64,000 nt of DNA, from positions 1-64,000 of the forward strand of contig NZ_RJJX01000022.1 of NCBI RefSeq assembly GCF_003996985.1, in the 5' to 3' direction. Numbering within the stretch: position 1 is the first letter of the stretch; each line of letters starts with the position of its first letter. Under the pieces are notes generated by a model that was given only the letters and a program-made list of their open reading frames with translations, was not told the origin of the DNA and made no database searches. Positions 46,875 through 55,725 of this stretch are shown here, one piece after another. Source of the stretch: Ancylomarina longa. GTDB taxonomy: Bacteria; Bacteroidota; Bacteroidia; Bacteroidales; Marinifilaceae. A program made the position numbers and the translations under genes.

Positions 46875-47990
46875 ATGTGGATGATTAAAGACTATCAATA
46901 TATGCACCGAGCTTGGGAATTGGCTCAAAAAGGAGTGGGAAAGGTGAATCCTAATCCATTGGTGGGTGCTGTTATTGTAAAAAAAGAGAAGATAATTGGG
47001 GAAGGATATCACGAATTTTATGGTGGTCCTCATGCCGAAGTAAACGCTTTTCGTTCCGCTTTGGAATCGGTAAGTGGTGCTACCATGTACGTGACTTTGG
47101 AGCCTTGTTCACACTATGGGAAAACGCCTCCCTGTGCCGAAGCTATTGTGAAAAATAAAATAGCTAAAGTGGTGATTGGTAGGCTAGATCCTAATCCGTT
47201 GGTGGCTGGCAAAGGTGTGCAAATTCTGGAAGAGAATGGTATCGAAGTTGATTATTGCTACATGTGCGAGGAATTGACTTATCAGAATCGTGTATTCTTA
47301 AAATATATTCAAAAGAAAATCCCTTATGTTGTGATGAAAACTGCCATGACATTGGATGGGAAGATTGCCAGTAGAACCGGGGATTCCAGATGGGTTTCTA
47401 ATGAAAAATCAAGAGCCAGGGTGCATGAGCTGAGAAATGAATTAGCCGGGATTATACTTGGAGTTAATACTGTAATTGCTGATGATCCGCTCTTGACAAC
47501 AAGGTTGAAAACTGGGCATGGTCGAAATCCCATAAGGATTGTAGTAGATAGCACGGCTCGCATTCCTCTGGATTCAAAAATATTGAATAGTGCAGATCTG
47601 GCTGACACCATTTTGGTTGTTACTGATAAGGCTGACTCTGAAAAGATAAAGGAAGTCGAAGATTTAGGGAATAAAGTTCTTGTGGTTGAGTCTTTAAAAG
47701 GAAGAGTTGATTTATCAAAATTGATGTCGAAACTTGGAGAACAAGGTATTGATGGTATTCTTTTAGAAGGAGGTGCAAGTCTCAATTTCTCAGCTCTGGA
47801 AGCAGGAATTGTGGATGAGGTAATTTCATTTATTGCACCAAAATTTATCGGTGGTGCCGAAGCTAAAACACCAGTAGGTGGTGAGGGTTTCGAACTTATG
47901 AAAGATGCTATCGAGTTGGAGAATATAAAAGTGGATCGATTCGGAGAAGATCTGATGTTGGTTGGAAAGATAAAAAAAGGCAGTGAATAG
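46875..47990 (+). CDS. ribD: Riboflavin biosynthesis deaminase/reductase RibD
   Basis: Bifunctional enzyme of riboflavin synthesis, 371 aa: diaminohydroxyphosphoribosylaminopyrimidine deaminase (about 1-145) and 5-amino-6-(5-phosphoribosylamino)uracil reductase (about 150-371). The deaminase zinc site is HAEVNA plus PCSHYGKTPPC; the family block GKVNPNPLVGAVIV precedes it. The reductase half begins KTAMTLDGKIASRTGDSRWV and includes LLEGGASLNFSAL. I start at ATG 46875 because the upstream in-frame GTG (46848) lies inside the terminator hairpin; a second ATG at 46881 is also possible. First gene of the FMN-controlled operon. Confidence 0.96.
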   Translation: MWMIKDYQYMHRAWELAQKGVGKVNPNPLVGAVIVKKEKIIGEGYHEFYGGPHAEVNAFRSALESVSGATMYVTLEPCSHYGKTPPCAEAIVKNKIAKVVIGRLDPNPLVAGKGVQILEENGIEVDYCYMCEELTYQNRVFLKYIQKKIPYVVMKTAMTLDGKIASRTGDSRWVSNEKSRARVHELRNELAGIILGVNTVIADDPLLTTRLKTGHGRNPIRIVVDSTARIPLDSKILNSADLADTILVVTDKADSEKIKEVEDLGNKVLVVESLKGRVDLSKLMSKLGEQGIDGILLEGGASLNFSALEAGIVDEVISFIAPKFIGGAEAKTPVGGEGFELMKDAIELENIKVDRFGEDLMLVGKIKKGSE

Positions 47991-48044
47991 TCTGGTGTTT
48001 CAATAGCTTACAAGCTTTTACTGATAACTGTTAATTGAATAAAA

Positions 48045-48704
48045 ATGTTCACAGGATTAATTGAGGAAATAGGAAGTATTAAATCCATACAGCGAGGGGG
48101 AAAGTCAATTCGCTTGGCGGTTTCTGCCAGTAAAATTATGGATGATCTTAAATTGGGAGATAGTATCGCAACCAATGGAATTTGCCTTACGGTAATAAGT
48201 TTTGATTCCAAGAGTTTCTCCGCAGATGTGATGCCTGAAACTATGAGCCGAACCAATTTTGGACTGCTTGGGGCAGGAAGTAGTGTGAATCTGGAACGGG
48301 CACTTCGAGTAGGGGATCGCTTAGGCGGACATATGGTGAGTGGACATATTGATGGACTGGGTGAAATTGTTGGTAAGGAGCAGGATGAGAATGCCATTTG
48401 GGTGAAGATTGCAGCACCAATAGATATTTTGAAATACATCGTGGAAAAAGGTTCCATTGCCATAGATGGTATTAGTTTGACGGTTGCAGAAGTGGATAAT
48501 AAAAGTTTTAAAGTATCTATTATTCCTTTAACTCAGAGTGATACAACATTGATTTCCAAAAAACCGGGGGATAAGGTGAATTTGGAGTGCGACATGACCG
48601 CTAAATATATTGAAAAATTCTTGTTTCACAGAGAGACGGAGAATGCACAGATAGAGAGATCAGATCTTTCGATGGACTTTTTAAAAGATAATGGATTTGC
48701 TTAA
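48045..48704 (+). CDS. ribE: Riboflavin synthase alpha subunit
   Basis: Catalyses the dismutation of two 6,7-dimethyl-8-ribityllumazine molecules to riboflavin, 219 aa. The N-terminus MFTGLIEEIG is the hallmark of the family. Two lumazine-binding repeats are visible, each with a GDSIATNGICLTV- or GSIAIDGISLTV-like block; the first carries MVSGHIDGLGEI. Second gene of the riboflavin operon, 54 bp after ribD. Some annotations call this gene ribC. Confidence 0.97.
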   Translation: MFTGLIEEIGSIKSIQRGGKSIRLAVSASKIMDDLKLGDSIATNGICLTVISFDSKSFSADVMPETMSRTNFGLLGAGSSVNLERALRVGDRLGGHMVSGHIDGLGEIVGKEQDENAIWVKIAAPIDILKYIVEKGSIAIDGISLTVAEVDNKSFKVSIIPLTQSDTTLISKKPGDKVNLECDMTAKYIEKFLFHRETENAQIERSDLSMDFLKDNGFA

Positions 48705-48742
48705 AAGAATAGAAATAAACACAAAATAACAACAGATATACT

Positions 48743-50005
48743 ATGAAATTTCATACGATAGAAGAGGCGATTGAAGACATCAAACTAGGGAAAATGATTG
48801 TAGTGGTGGATGATGAGGATCGTGAAAATGAGGGAGACTTGTTAATGGCTGCCGAAATGGTGACTCCTGAGGCAATTAACTTTATGGCTCGCCAAGGGGG
48901 CGGATTAATTTGTATGCCGATTGTGAAGGAACGTTTAGATGAGTTGAATATTGACATGATGGTAACTCACAATACCGATGCAAAACAAACGGCCTTTACG
49001 GTTAGTATAGATGCTGCTGATTGTAAAACTGGTATTTCGGCGCACGAACGTGCTCATACCATAAAAAGAGTGTTGGATACGACTACAAAACCTAACGATC
49101 TAACTCGTCCGGGACATATTTTTCCTTTGGTAGCTCGTAAAAATGGAGTTTTAGTTCGTGCTGGTCATACTGAAGCGGCTGTGGATCTCGCCAGATTAGC
49201 TGGTTTATATCCTGCCGGAGTAATTTGTGAAATCATGGATGAGGATGGAACCATGGCGCGGGTTCCTCAGTTGTCGAAATTCATTAAAAAACATGATCTG
49301 AAAATGATCACTATTGCGGATTTAATTGAATATCGTCGCCAGACAGAATCCATGATAGAGAAAATTACCGAGACTGCCATGCCAACGAAATATGGTGAAT
49401 TTCGTGCACATGGTTATATCAATAAAATTACAGGAGAACATCATGTTGCTTTAGTGAAAGGAAATGTAGATACCTCCGATCCGGTACTTATCCGAGTACA
49501 CTCTGAGTGTTTAACAGGAGATGCTTTTGGTTCGTTGCGTTGCGATTGTGGGGATCAGTTGCAAGAAGCTTTACGAAGAATTGAGAAGGAGGGACAGGGA
49601 GTTTTACTTTATATGCGACAGGAAGGTCGTGGTATTGGTTTGGTAAATAAATTACGTGCCTATCAGTTGCAGGATATGGGAATGGATACAGTGGAAGCCA
49701 ATCTCGCGTTAGGTTTTAAAGCCGATTTACGCGATTACGGAATTGGGGCTGCTATTCTTGCTGATTTAGGAGTGAAAAACCTAAAGCTAATGACGAATAA
49801 TCCATTAAAAATAGCAGGTCTGAAAGGTTATGGTCTTAAGGTTGTAGAACGCGAAGAAATTGAAATGACCTGTAATGAGAAGAATGAATTTTATTTGCAA
49901 ACTAAAATGCAAAAGATGGGACATATGTTGCATCAGGATGTGAAATGGAACTTGCAAAACGATGATAAAAAAGTAAAAGGAATTACTAAAAACGGATTAA
50001 AATAA
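48743..50005 (+). CDS. ribBA: Bifunctional 3,4-DHBP synthase / GTP cyclohydrolase II
   Basis: Two entry enzymes of riboflavin synthesis in one 420-aa chain. The N-terminal 3,4-dihydroxy-2-butanone-4-phosphate synthase domain (about 1-205) shows [19 protein letters not shown] and [11 protein letters not shown]. The C-terminal GTP cyclohydrolase II domain (about 210-400) has the zinc site [18 protein letters not shown] and the GTP-binding block [16 protein letters not shown]. Third gene of the operon, 38 bp after ribE. Confidence 0.98.
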   Translation: MKFHTIEEAIEDIKLGKMIVVVDDEDRENEGDLLMAAEMVTPEAINFMARQGGGLICMPIVKERLDELNIDMMVTHNTDAKQTAFTVSIDAADCKTGISAHERAHTIKRVLDTTTKPNDLTRPGHIFPLVARKNGVLVRAGHTEAAVDLARLAGLYPAGVICEIMDEDGTMARVPQLSKFIKKHDLKMITIADLIEYRRQTESMIEKITETAMPTKYGEFRAHGYINKITGEHHVALVKGNVDTSDPVLIRVHSECLTGDAFGSLRCDCGDQLQEALRRIEKEGQGVLLYMRQEGRGIGLVNKLRAYQLQDMGMDTVEANLALGFKADLRDYGIGAAILADLGVKNLKLMTNNPLKIAGLKGYGLKVVEREEIEMTCNEKNEFYLQTKMQKMGHMLHQDVKWNLQNDDKKVKGITKNGLK

Positions 50006-50025
50006 ATCGAATAATAAATAAGAAA

Positions 50026-50487
50026 ATGAATACAATTGAAGGAAAATTAATAGCAAAAGACCTTAAGTTTGGTATTGTTGCTGCTCGTTTTAATGAATTT
50101 ATTGGAAGCAAATTGTTAGGTGGTGCTATTGATGCCATCACTCGACATGGTGCATCAAGTGATGATGTGGATGTTGCTTGGGTTCCCGGCGCATTTGAGA
50201 TTCCATTAGTAGCCAAAAAGATGGTGAAAAGCGGTAAATATGATGCTATTATTTGCCTGGGAGCAGTAATTAAAGGCTCTACTCCTCATTTCGACTATGT
50301 TTCGAACGAGGTAACAAAAGGGGTGGCGAGTGTATCTTTAGATCAGGAAGTACCTGTGATATTTGGGGTTTTAACTACCGACACTATCGAACAAGCAATT
50401 GAAAGGGCTGGTACTAAGGCCGGTAATAAAGGTTATGATGCAGCTGTTTCGGCAATCGAAATGGCAAACTTGTTAAAGCAGCTTTAA
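50026..50487 (+). CDS. ribH: 6,7-dimethyl-8-ribityllumazine synthase
   Basis: Lumazine synthase, 153 aa, condensing the RibA/RibD product with dihydroxybutanone phosphate. Visible signatures: [50 protein letters not shown] (the catalytic His is in this block) and [23 protein letters not shown] with its last Gly-Asn-Lys-Gly. Last gene of the operon, 20 bp after ribBA, followed by a strong terminator. Confidence 0.98.
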   Translation: MNTIEGKLIAKDLKFGIVAARFNEFIGSKLLGGAIDAITRHGASSDDVDVAWVPGAFEIPLVAKKMVKSGKYDAIICLGAVIKGSTPHFDYVSNEVTKGVASVSLDQEVPVIFGVLTTDTIEQAIERAGTKAGNKGYDAAVSAIEMANLLKQL

Positions 50488-50497
50488 ATTATAAGCA

Positions 50498-50531
50498 TAA
50501 AAAAACCGGTGAATCTCACCGGTTTTTTTTA
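50498..50531. terminator. Bidirectional terminator between ribH and the RluB-like gene
   Basis: A 12-bp perfect stem AAAAACCGGTGA / TCACCGGTTTTT with a 3-nt loop and T-runs on both strands, between convergent genes. Confidence 0.92.
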
Positions 50532-51746
50532 TTAAAAGATCTTTAGCATTCTTACCTCTTCCTCGGTCAGAAATCTCCATTTTCCTCGGGGAATATTTTT
50601 TTTAGTGATACCTGCAAAGAACACACGATCTAGTTTTTCTATATTATATCCTAAATGTTCAAAAATTCTGCGAACAATACGATTTTTTCCAGAGTGAATT
50701 TCAATACCAACTTGTGTTTTATCATTGGCATCGGTGTAACTAATGGCATCAGATTGTATAAGGCCATCTTCTAAATCCAAGCCTTTAGCAATCCTATCCA
50801 ATTCCTCTTGTGCGATCGGACGATCCAAAAAAACATGATAGATTTTTTTCTTGTTGTAGCTCGGGTGAGTCAATCTTTTGGTTAGGTCACCATCATTTGT
50901 AAATATTAATACTCCAGTTGTCATTCGATCTAAACGACCAACAGGATAAACCCTTTCCGTGCATGCGTTCTTGATGAGGTCGGTAACTTTTTTTCTTCCC
51001 AACGGATCATCCAAAGTGGTCACAAAGTCTTTTGGTTTATTTAATACCAAATAAACTTTTGCTTCCGGCATTAAAAGTTTCCCATCCATTTGAACTTCAT
51101 CATCTAGTTTGACTTTGGTTCCAACTTCGGTTACAATTTGTCCGTTTACAGTAACTCTTCCATCCTCAATCCTTTTGTCCGCTTCCCTTCTGGAGCATTC
51201 ACCGCTATTAGAGATGTATTTATTCAGTCTTAAAATACCATCTTTTGGGCCCATCATTTTTGCATGTAATAGCTGTTTCTTTTTGCTATAATGCTTGTTG
51301 CGTAAGTTTTCTTTTTCGCCAAAATTTTTCTCCAACTTTTTATGGGATGAATCTTCAGATGTTATTTTTGAATAATCTGATTTTTTTTCAGATCTATCAG
51401 TGAATTTAGATCTATCTTCTCTGGCTTCCTGTCTTTTTCCTGAATTTTTTCTGTATTCGCGATCAGAATCGGTTGATCTATTTTGCTTTTGGCGAAAATC
51501 ACCATTATCATCCTTACTATCTAGCCTCTTATTTGGACTATATCTAGGTTTATTTCGGCGATTTTGGTTTTCGGAATTCTTTCTGTATTGCTTTGGGTGT
51601 CCGATTCCTTCTTCCTTATCATTAGAGGAAGGTTTTGAGTCCTTGTCATATTTTGAATGAAATTCCTTTGGCTTACTATCACCATATTTTTTTGATGGAA
51701 ATGAAGGTCTAACTCTTCTTGGTTTTCCGTTATTGTTTTCTTCCAT
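50532..51746 (-). CDS. RluB-family pseudouridine synthase with long charged N-terminus
   Basis: rRNA pseudouridine synthase of the RsuA/RluB group, 404 aa, well above the usual 230-290. Residues 1 to about 160 are a low-complexity, strongly charged region rich in Lys, Arg, Ser, Asp, Glu and Asn with no fold visible. The S4 RNA-binding domain follows (about 168-225, RLNKYISNSGECSRREADKR), then the catalytic domain with GRLDRMTTGVLIFTNDGDLT (catalytic Asp in GRLD). The target is likely U2605-type sites of 23S rRNA. Disordered basic extensions are common in Bacteroidota members and may add RNA contacts. Confidence 0.92.
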   Translation of the reverse strand: MEENNNGKPRRVRPSFPSKKYGDSKPKEFHSKYDKDSKPSSNDKEEGIGHPKQYRKNSENQNRRNKPRYSPNKRLDSKDDNGDFRQKQNRSTDSDREYRKNSGKRQEAREDRSKFTDRSEKKSDYSKITSEDSSHKKLEKNFGEKENLRNKHYSKKKQLLHAKMMGPKDGILRLNKYISNSGECSRREADKRIEDGRVTVNGQIVTEVGTKVKLDDEVQMDGKLLMPEAKVYLVLNKPKDFVTTLDDPLGRKKVTDLIKNACTERVYPVGRLDRMTTGVLIFTNDGDLTKRLTHPSYNKKKIYHVFLDRPIAQEELDRIAKGLDLEDGLIQSDAISYTDANDKTQVGIEIHSGKNRIVRRIFEHLGYNIEKLDRVFFAGITKKNIPRGKWRFLTEEEVRMLKIF

Positions 51747-51951
51747 TTTCTGCTTATCTGATCAATGCTTTGAACCTGCAAAGGTATTAATTATCAAGTA
51801 AAATCTTAACTACAATACTAAAATCCTTATAATATTTGAATGTGATGAAGAATTGTTTTTTTACTTTGAATCGATATTATAAATTTGTCATACAAATTTT
51901 GTGAGATTTAAATAGATTGTAAATCTAAAATCATTAAAAGAATAAAAAGAT

Positions 51952-53340
51952 ATGGCATTAATTAAATCAATCTCTGGTATTCGAGGAACAATTGGAGGAC
52001 AAGTGGGTGAAGGACTTAGTCCTCTTGATGTAGTGAAATTTTCAGCGGCTTATGGTACCTGGGCATTGCGTCGTCATAATAGTCAAAAAATTAAAATTGT
52101 GGTTGGTCGTGATGCCAGAATTTCTGGTGAAATGGTCGATAAATTAGTTGTGGGAACCTTAATTGGATTAGGAATTGATGTGATAGAAATAGGCTTGGCA
52201 TCAACACCAACAACTGAGATTGCCGTGACTGATGAAAAGGCTTTTGGTGGTATTATCCTGACTGCAAGTCATAATCCGAAACAATGGAATGCACTGAAAT
52301 TATTGAATGAAAAGGGGGAGTTTTTAAATGACATGGATGGCAAAGAAGTGCTTTCTATAGCTGAAAATGAAGATTTTCTTTTTGCAGATGTTGATGATTT
52401 GGGTACGTTGACTTGTATCGATGATTACACTCAAAAGCATATCGATCATGTATTGTCGCTGAAATTAGTGGATGTGGATGTGATTAAAAAAGCGAATTTT
52501 TCAGTTGCAATCGATGCTGTAAATTCAGTAGGTGGTATTGCAATTCCTCAATTATTGAAAGCTCTGGGAGTAAATAATGTTGTGGAATTGTATTGCGAAC
52601 CCAATGGTCAATTTCCACATAATCCGGAACCACTGCCAGAACATCTCACGGAGATTGCCAAGGTGTTAAAATCAGGTAAAGCAGATGTTGGATTCGTAGT
52701 GGATCCTGATGTGGATAGACTGGCCATTATTTGTGAAGACGGTAGTATGTTTGGAGAAGAATATACTTTAGTTGCTTGTGCCGACTATGTGTTGTCAAAT
52801 ACTCCTGGAAATACAGTTTCTAATCTTTCGTCAACACGCGCTTTACGCGATGTTACTGAAAAACACAAGGCATTTTATCAGGCCTCGGCGGTAGGAGAGG
52901 TTAATGTTGTGGCGAAAATGAAAGAAAATAATGCAATTATTGGCGGCGAAGGAAATGGTGGAATCATTTATCCGGAAAGTCATTATGGTAGAGATGCTTT
53001 AGTTGGAGTGGCATTGTTTTTAACGCATCTGGCTAAAACAGGAAAGAGAACTTCTGCATTGAGAGCGGAGTATCCAAATTATTTTATCTCTAAAAATAAA
53101 ATTCAATTAACTCCAGAAATTGATGTTGATGCAGTTTTGGTAGCTATGAAAGAGAAATATCAACACGAAAAAATAAATGATATCGATGGAGTAAAGATTG
53201 ATTTTGAAGATGAATGGGTGCATTTGAGAAAGTCAAACACCGAGCCAATAATTCGGATATATTCAGAAAGTGAAAATGAAGAAAATGCCAGAAGATTGGC
53301 AGAAAATATTATTTCTGATATTAAAGGGATCATTTCATAA
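51952..53340 (+). CDS. glmM: Phosphoglucosamine mutase-like phosphohexomutase
   Basis: Alpha-D-phosphohexomutase, 462 aa, probably converting glucosamine-6-P to glucosamine-1-P for cell-wall precursor synthesis. The N-terminus SISGIRGTIGG provides the substrate/phosphate loop. Catalytic phosphoserine loop TASHNP at 104-109 (Ser106), metal loop DPDVDRLA (about 250), sugar-binding GGEGNGGIIYP and the phosphate-binding RKSNTEPIIRIYSE near the C-terminus. In this phylum such genes are usually labelled glmM; a phosphomanno- or phosphoglucomutase is the alternative. Stands alone with its own terminator. Confidence 0.85.
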   Translation: MALIKSISGIRGTIGGQVGEGLSPLDVVKFSAAYGTWALRRHNSQKIKIVVGRDARISGEMVDKLVVGTLIGLGIDVIEIGLASTPTTEIAVTDEKAFGGIILTASHNPKQWNALKLLNEKGEFLNDMDGKEVLSIAENEDFLFADVDDLGTLTCIDDYTQKHIDHVLSLKLVDVDVIKKANFSVAIDAVNSVGGIAIPQLLKALGVNNVVELYCEPNGQFPHNPEPLPEHLTEIAKVLKSGKADVGFVVDPDVDRLAIICEDGSMFGEEYTLVACADYVLSNTPGNTVSNLSSTRALRDVTEKHKAFYQASAVGEVNVVAKMKENNAIIGGEGNGGIIYPESHYGRDALVGVALFLTHLAKTGKRTSALRAEYPNYFISKNKIQLTPEIDVDAVLVAMKEKYQHEKINDIDGVKIDFEDEWVHLRKSNTEPIIRIYSESENEENARRLAENIISDIKGIIS

Positions 53341-53908
53341 AAAATTAATGAATTTTCTAGGTAAGTGCAGAAGAAAAATCTTCTGCACTTTTTTATAAGA
53401 GAATTATTTCCGTAATCGTTTGCGTGAAATTTGGAAAAGAAAATATTTGGAATTTTGATAAAGGAATTACACTGATTAGATATGAATACTATCCTATGCC
53501 TTGGCCTAAAACAATTAGTTTATATACTATATTTATTCCTTTTAATGTATAGATAATAGTCTGAAGTGGGTGTTTTTACCCATTTGGCAATTAGTTAAAT
53601 ATGTCAGAAATTCGATGATTGTATTGATATTTTTATATATTTAAGTAATACTGTTGGATAGCAGGTTTTTTTGTGAAAATTTTAATGGCAATCTATATAT
53701 ATTTGCTTACGAAATAGAGAAAAAATTCTCCAATAAGAAGCTTGCAATTAAATAATTTTAAAGTTGAAATTTCTTCTTGAATATTTAAAAAGATAATTCA
53801 TTTTTACTGTGGTTTTGGAAAATAATCATATAAAATGAATTTTACAGATGATATAATTGTTTTGTAATAGGTTAAGTGATAAACTTATAATAAGAAAATA
53901 ATAAGCAT
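53341..53908. other. AT-rich intergenic region between glmM and mdh
   Basis: About 570 bp. The glmM terminator is at 53363-53394. The remainder is very AT-rich with no credible ORF. TATATTTG at 53698-53705 resembles a -7 box, but the nearest TTTG (53670-53673) is 24 bp away, too far. A long mdh leader or a small RNA is possible; nothing specific was recognised. Confidence 0.5.
53363..53394 (+). terminator. Terminator of glmM
   Basis: A 12-bp perfect stem AAGTGCAGAAGA / TCTTCTGCACTT with loop AAAA and a following T-run, 22 bp after the stop. Confidence 0.93.
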
Positions 53909-54847
53909 ATGAAAATTACTGTAGTAGGCGCTGGAAATGTAGGATCAACCTGCGCAAATTGTATTGCTCAAAAAGAGTTGGCTAAAGAACTAATTATTGT
54001 AGATATTAAAGATGGTTTAGCCGAAGGAAAAGGTTTGGATATGTGGCAAGCTGCTCCAATTAATTATTATAATACAAAGGTAAAAGGGGTAACCAACGAC
54101 TATACTGCAACAGCAGGTTCCGAGGTTGTTGTTATAACTTCCGGTCTTCCTCGTAAACCAGGTATGAGTCGCGATGATTTAATTGCAACCAATGCAGGTA
54201 TTGTAAAGTCCGTAACTGAAAATGTGATCGCTCATTCTCCAAATGCAATCATTATTATTGTTTCCAATCCTTTGGATGTGATGACTTACGCCGCTTATCT
54301 AACAGCGAAAAAAGCCTCAAATAAGATTTTTGGAATGGCCGGAGTTTTGGATACAGCTCGTTATCGCGCATTCCTTGCAGAAGAATTGGATGTTTCTCCA
54401 AAGGATATTCAGGCATTATTGATGGGAGGACATGGAGATACGATGGTTCCACTTCCCAGATATACTACAGTTTCAGGAATTCCAGTTACTGATTTGATTG
54501 ACGAAGATCGATTAAATGCTATCATTGAAAGAACTAAGTTTGGTGGCGGTGAGTTGGTAAACCTTATGGGAACCTCAGCATGGTATGCTCCAGGAGCTGC
54601 TGCTGCTCAAATGGTAGAAGCTATTGTTCGTGATCAAAAAAGAATTTTCCCTGTATGTGCTTATTTAAATGGGGAATATGGAATGAAAGATATTTATTTA
54701 GGTGTACCTGTAAAATTAGGTAAAAATGGTATCGAAGAAATTATTGAAGTGAAATTAAACGAATCTGAAATGGCAATGTTGAAAGATTCAGCAGAATCTG
54801 TTAAGTCCATAATGAAAGTTTTGGATGATATGAATATTATTGACTAG
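53909..54847 (+). CDS. mdh: Malate dehydrogenase
   Basis: NAD-dependent LDH-like malate dehydrogenase of the TCA cycle, 312 aa. NAD-binding motif GAGNVGST at residues 7-14, substrate-loop Arg residues in SGLPRKPGMSRDDL, NPLDVMTY, and the catalytic His in LMGGHGDTMVPL. The Arg at the specificity position (RKPGM) favours malate over lactate. Normal length. Single gene ending at a terminator. Confidence 0.96.
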   Translation: MKITVVGAGNVGSTCANCIAQKELAKELIIVDIKDGLAEGKGLDMWQAAPINYYNTKVKGVTNDYTATAGSEVVVITSGLPRKPGMSRDDLIATNAGIVKSVTENVIAHSPNAIIIIVSNPLDVMTYAAYLTAKKASNKIFGMAGVLDTARYRAFLAEELDVSPKDIQALLMGGHGDTMVPLPRYTTVSGIPVTDLIDEDRLNAIIERTKFGGGELVNLMGTSAWYAPGAAAAQMVEAIVRDQKRIFPVCAYLNGEYGMKDIYLGVPVKLGKNGIEEIIEVKLNESEMAMLKDSAESVKSIMKVLDDMNIID

Positions 54848-54871
54848 TTTAGTTCATAACATTAAATAATT

Positions 54872-54904
54872 AAGGTTGTCTTGAATAAGGCAACCTTTTA
54901 TTTT
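54872..54904 (+). terminator. Terminator of mdh
   Basis: An 11-bp stem AAGGTTGTCTT / AAGGCAACCTT (one G-T pair), loop GAAT, then a T-rich run, 24 bp after the stop. Confidence 0.85.
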
Positions 54905-55147
54905 GCGAATAAGTTTAGTATATCTTTTGTTTAAGTTAATATTCTTGATAATTATTTATATCCTTATTCTTTTGGTATATTTGCTATCCTTTAAAATAAT
55001 TGAATTACACAAGTTTTGCGTTAGATCTCAAAGCGCAAAATCTTGGGGGGTAATCGGATTTTGTTTGAAAATATAATGAGTTAATCGGGAGTGAGTTTTG
55101 CAGAAGTAAATTTCATTTTGATCTTTATATCAATAAATTAAGCATAT
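54905..55147. other. Intergenic region upstream of the retropepsin-like gene
   Basis: Together with the mdh terminator this gap is 300 bp. It contains one TATATTTG -7-like box (54976-54983) without a recognisable -33 partner and a G-run, TTGGGGGGTAATC (about 55042). No gene is seen. Confidence 0.45.
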
Positions 55148-55576
55148 ATGAAAATTGAGGTGCCTTTTGAAATTATAGAGTTGGAGCATAATAGCTTTCA
55201 TCTTCTTATTAAATGTCAAATTAATTATACACAATTTGGTGATTTGGTTATAGATACCGGTGCCTCTAAAACTGTTTTCGATCTGAATTTTGTAAATGAA
55301 TATAAGGTCATACCAAAAGAAGATTCAGAAATTCAATCCCGAGGTTTGGGAGAAGGCAGTATCGATACTGAAATTGTGCGTATCGAAAATTTTCAATTGG
55401 GAGAATTAGCTGTAAATAATTTTACATGCGCTTTAATTGATTTGACAAATATAAATGAAATGTATCATCAATATTGCCAGCGAAAAATCTGTGGATTATT
55501 GGGTAGTGATTTTCTTTTAAGTCACAAAGCCATTATCAACTATGAGACGGAAATATTACAGCTTGAATTATTTTAA
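55148..55576 (+). CDS. Retropepsin-like (clan AA) aspartic protease domain protein
   Basis: 142 aa, no signal peptide. The active-site motif of the single-domain retropepsin fold is clear: DLVIDTGASKTVFDL (about residues 33-47), followed by a flap-like GLGEGSID and the second hydrophobic-hydrophobic-Gly element CGLLGSDFLLSHKAIINYE. As for retroviral enzymes it would work as a dimer. Cytosolic bacterial homologues have no assigned role. It stands 150 bp before secDF. Confidence 0.85.
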   Translation: MKIEVPFEIIELEHNSFHLLIKCQINYTQFGDLVIDTGASKTVFDLNFVNEYKVIPKEDSEIQSRGLGEGSIDTEIVRIENFQLGELAVNNFTCALIDLTNINEMYHQYCQRKICGLLGSDFLLSHKAIINYETEILQLELF

Positions 55577-55725
55577 GCTCTGTAGATGTCTAAAAGTCTG
55601 AAAAACCATAATGTGCTGTAGAATATTGATCAAAGGAATTTGAAAAAAATTAATATATTTGTGCGTTAATTTGCGGTTAAGAATATAATATACCACATAA
55701 ATAAGAACTTTTTAAACCTAAACAC

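Noticed and set aside
53395-53908. Possible small RNA gene upstream of mdh
   Set aside because: AT-rich sequence without a recognisable RNA family, a properly spaced promoter or a terminator.
55625-55661. Possible promoter before secDF (TATATTTG at 55654)
   Set aside because: The -7 match is perfect, but the only nearby TTTG is 11 bp upstream instead of 18-19, so no full promoter is called.
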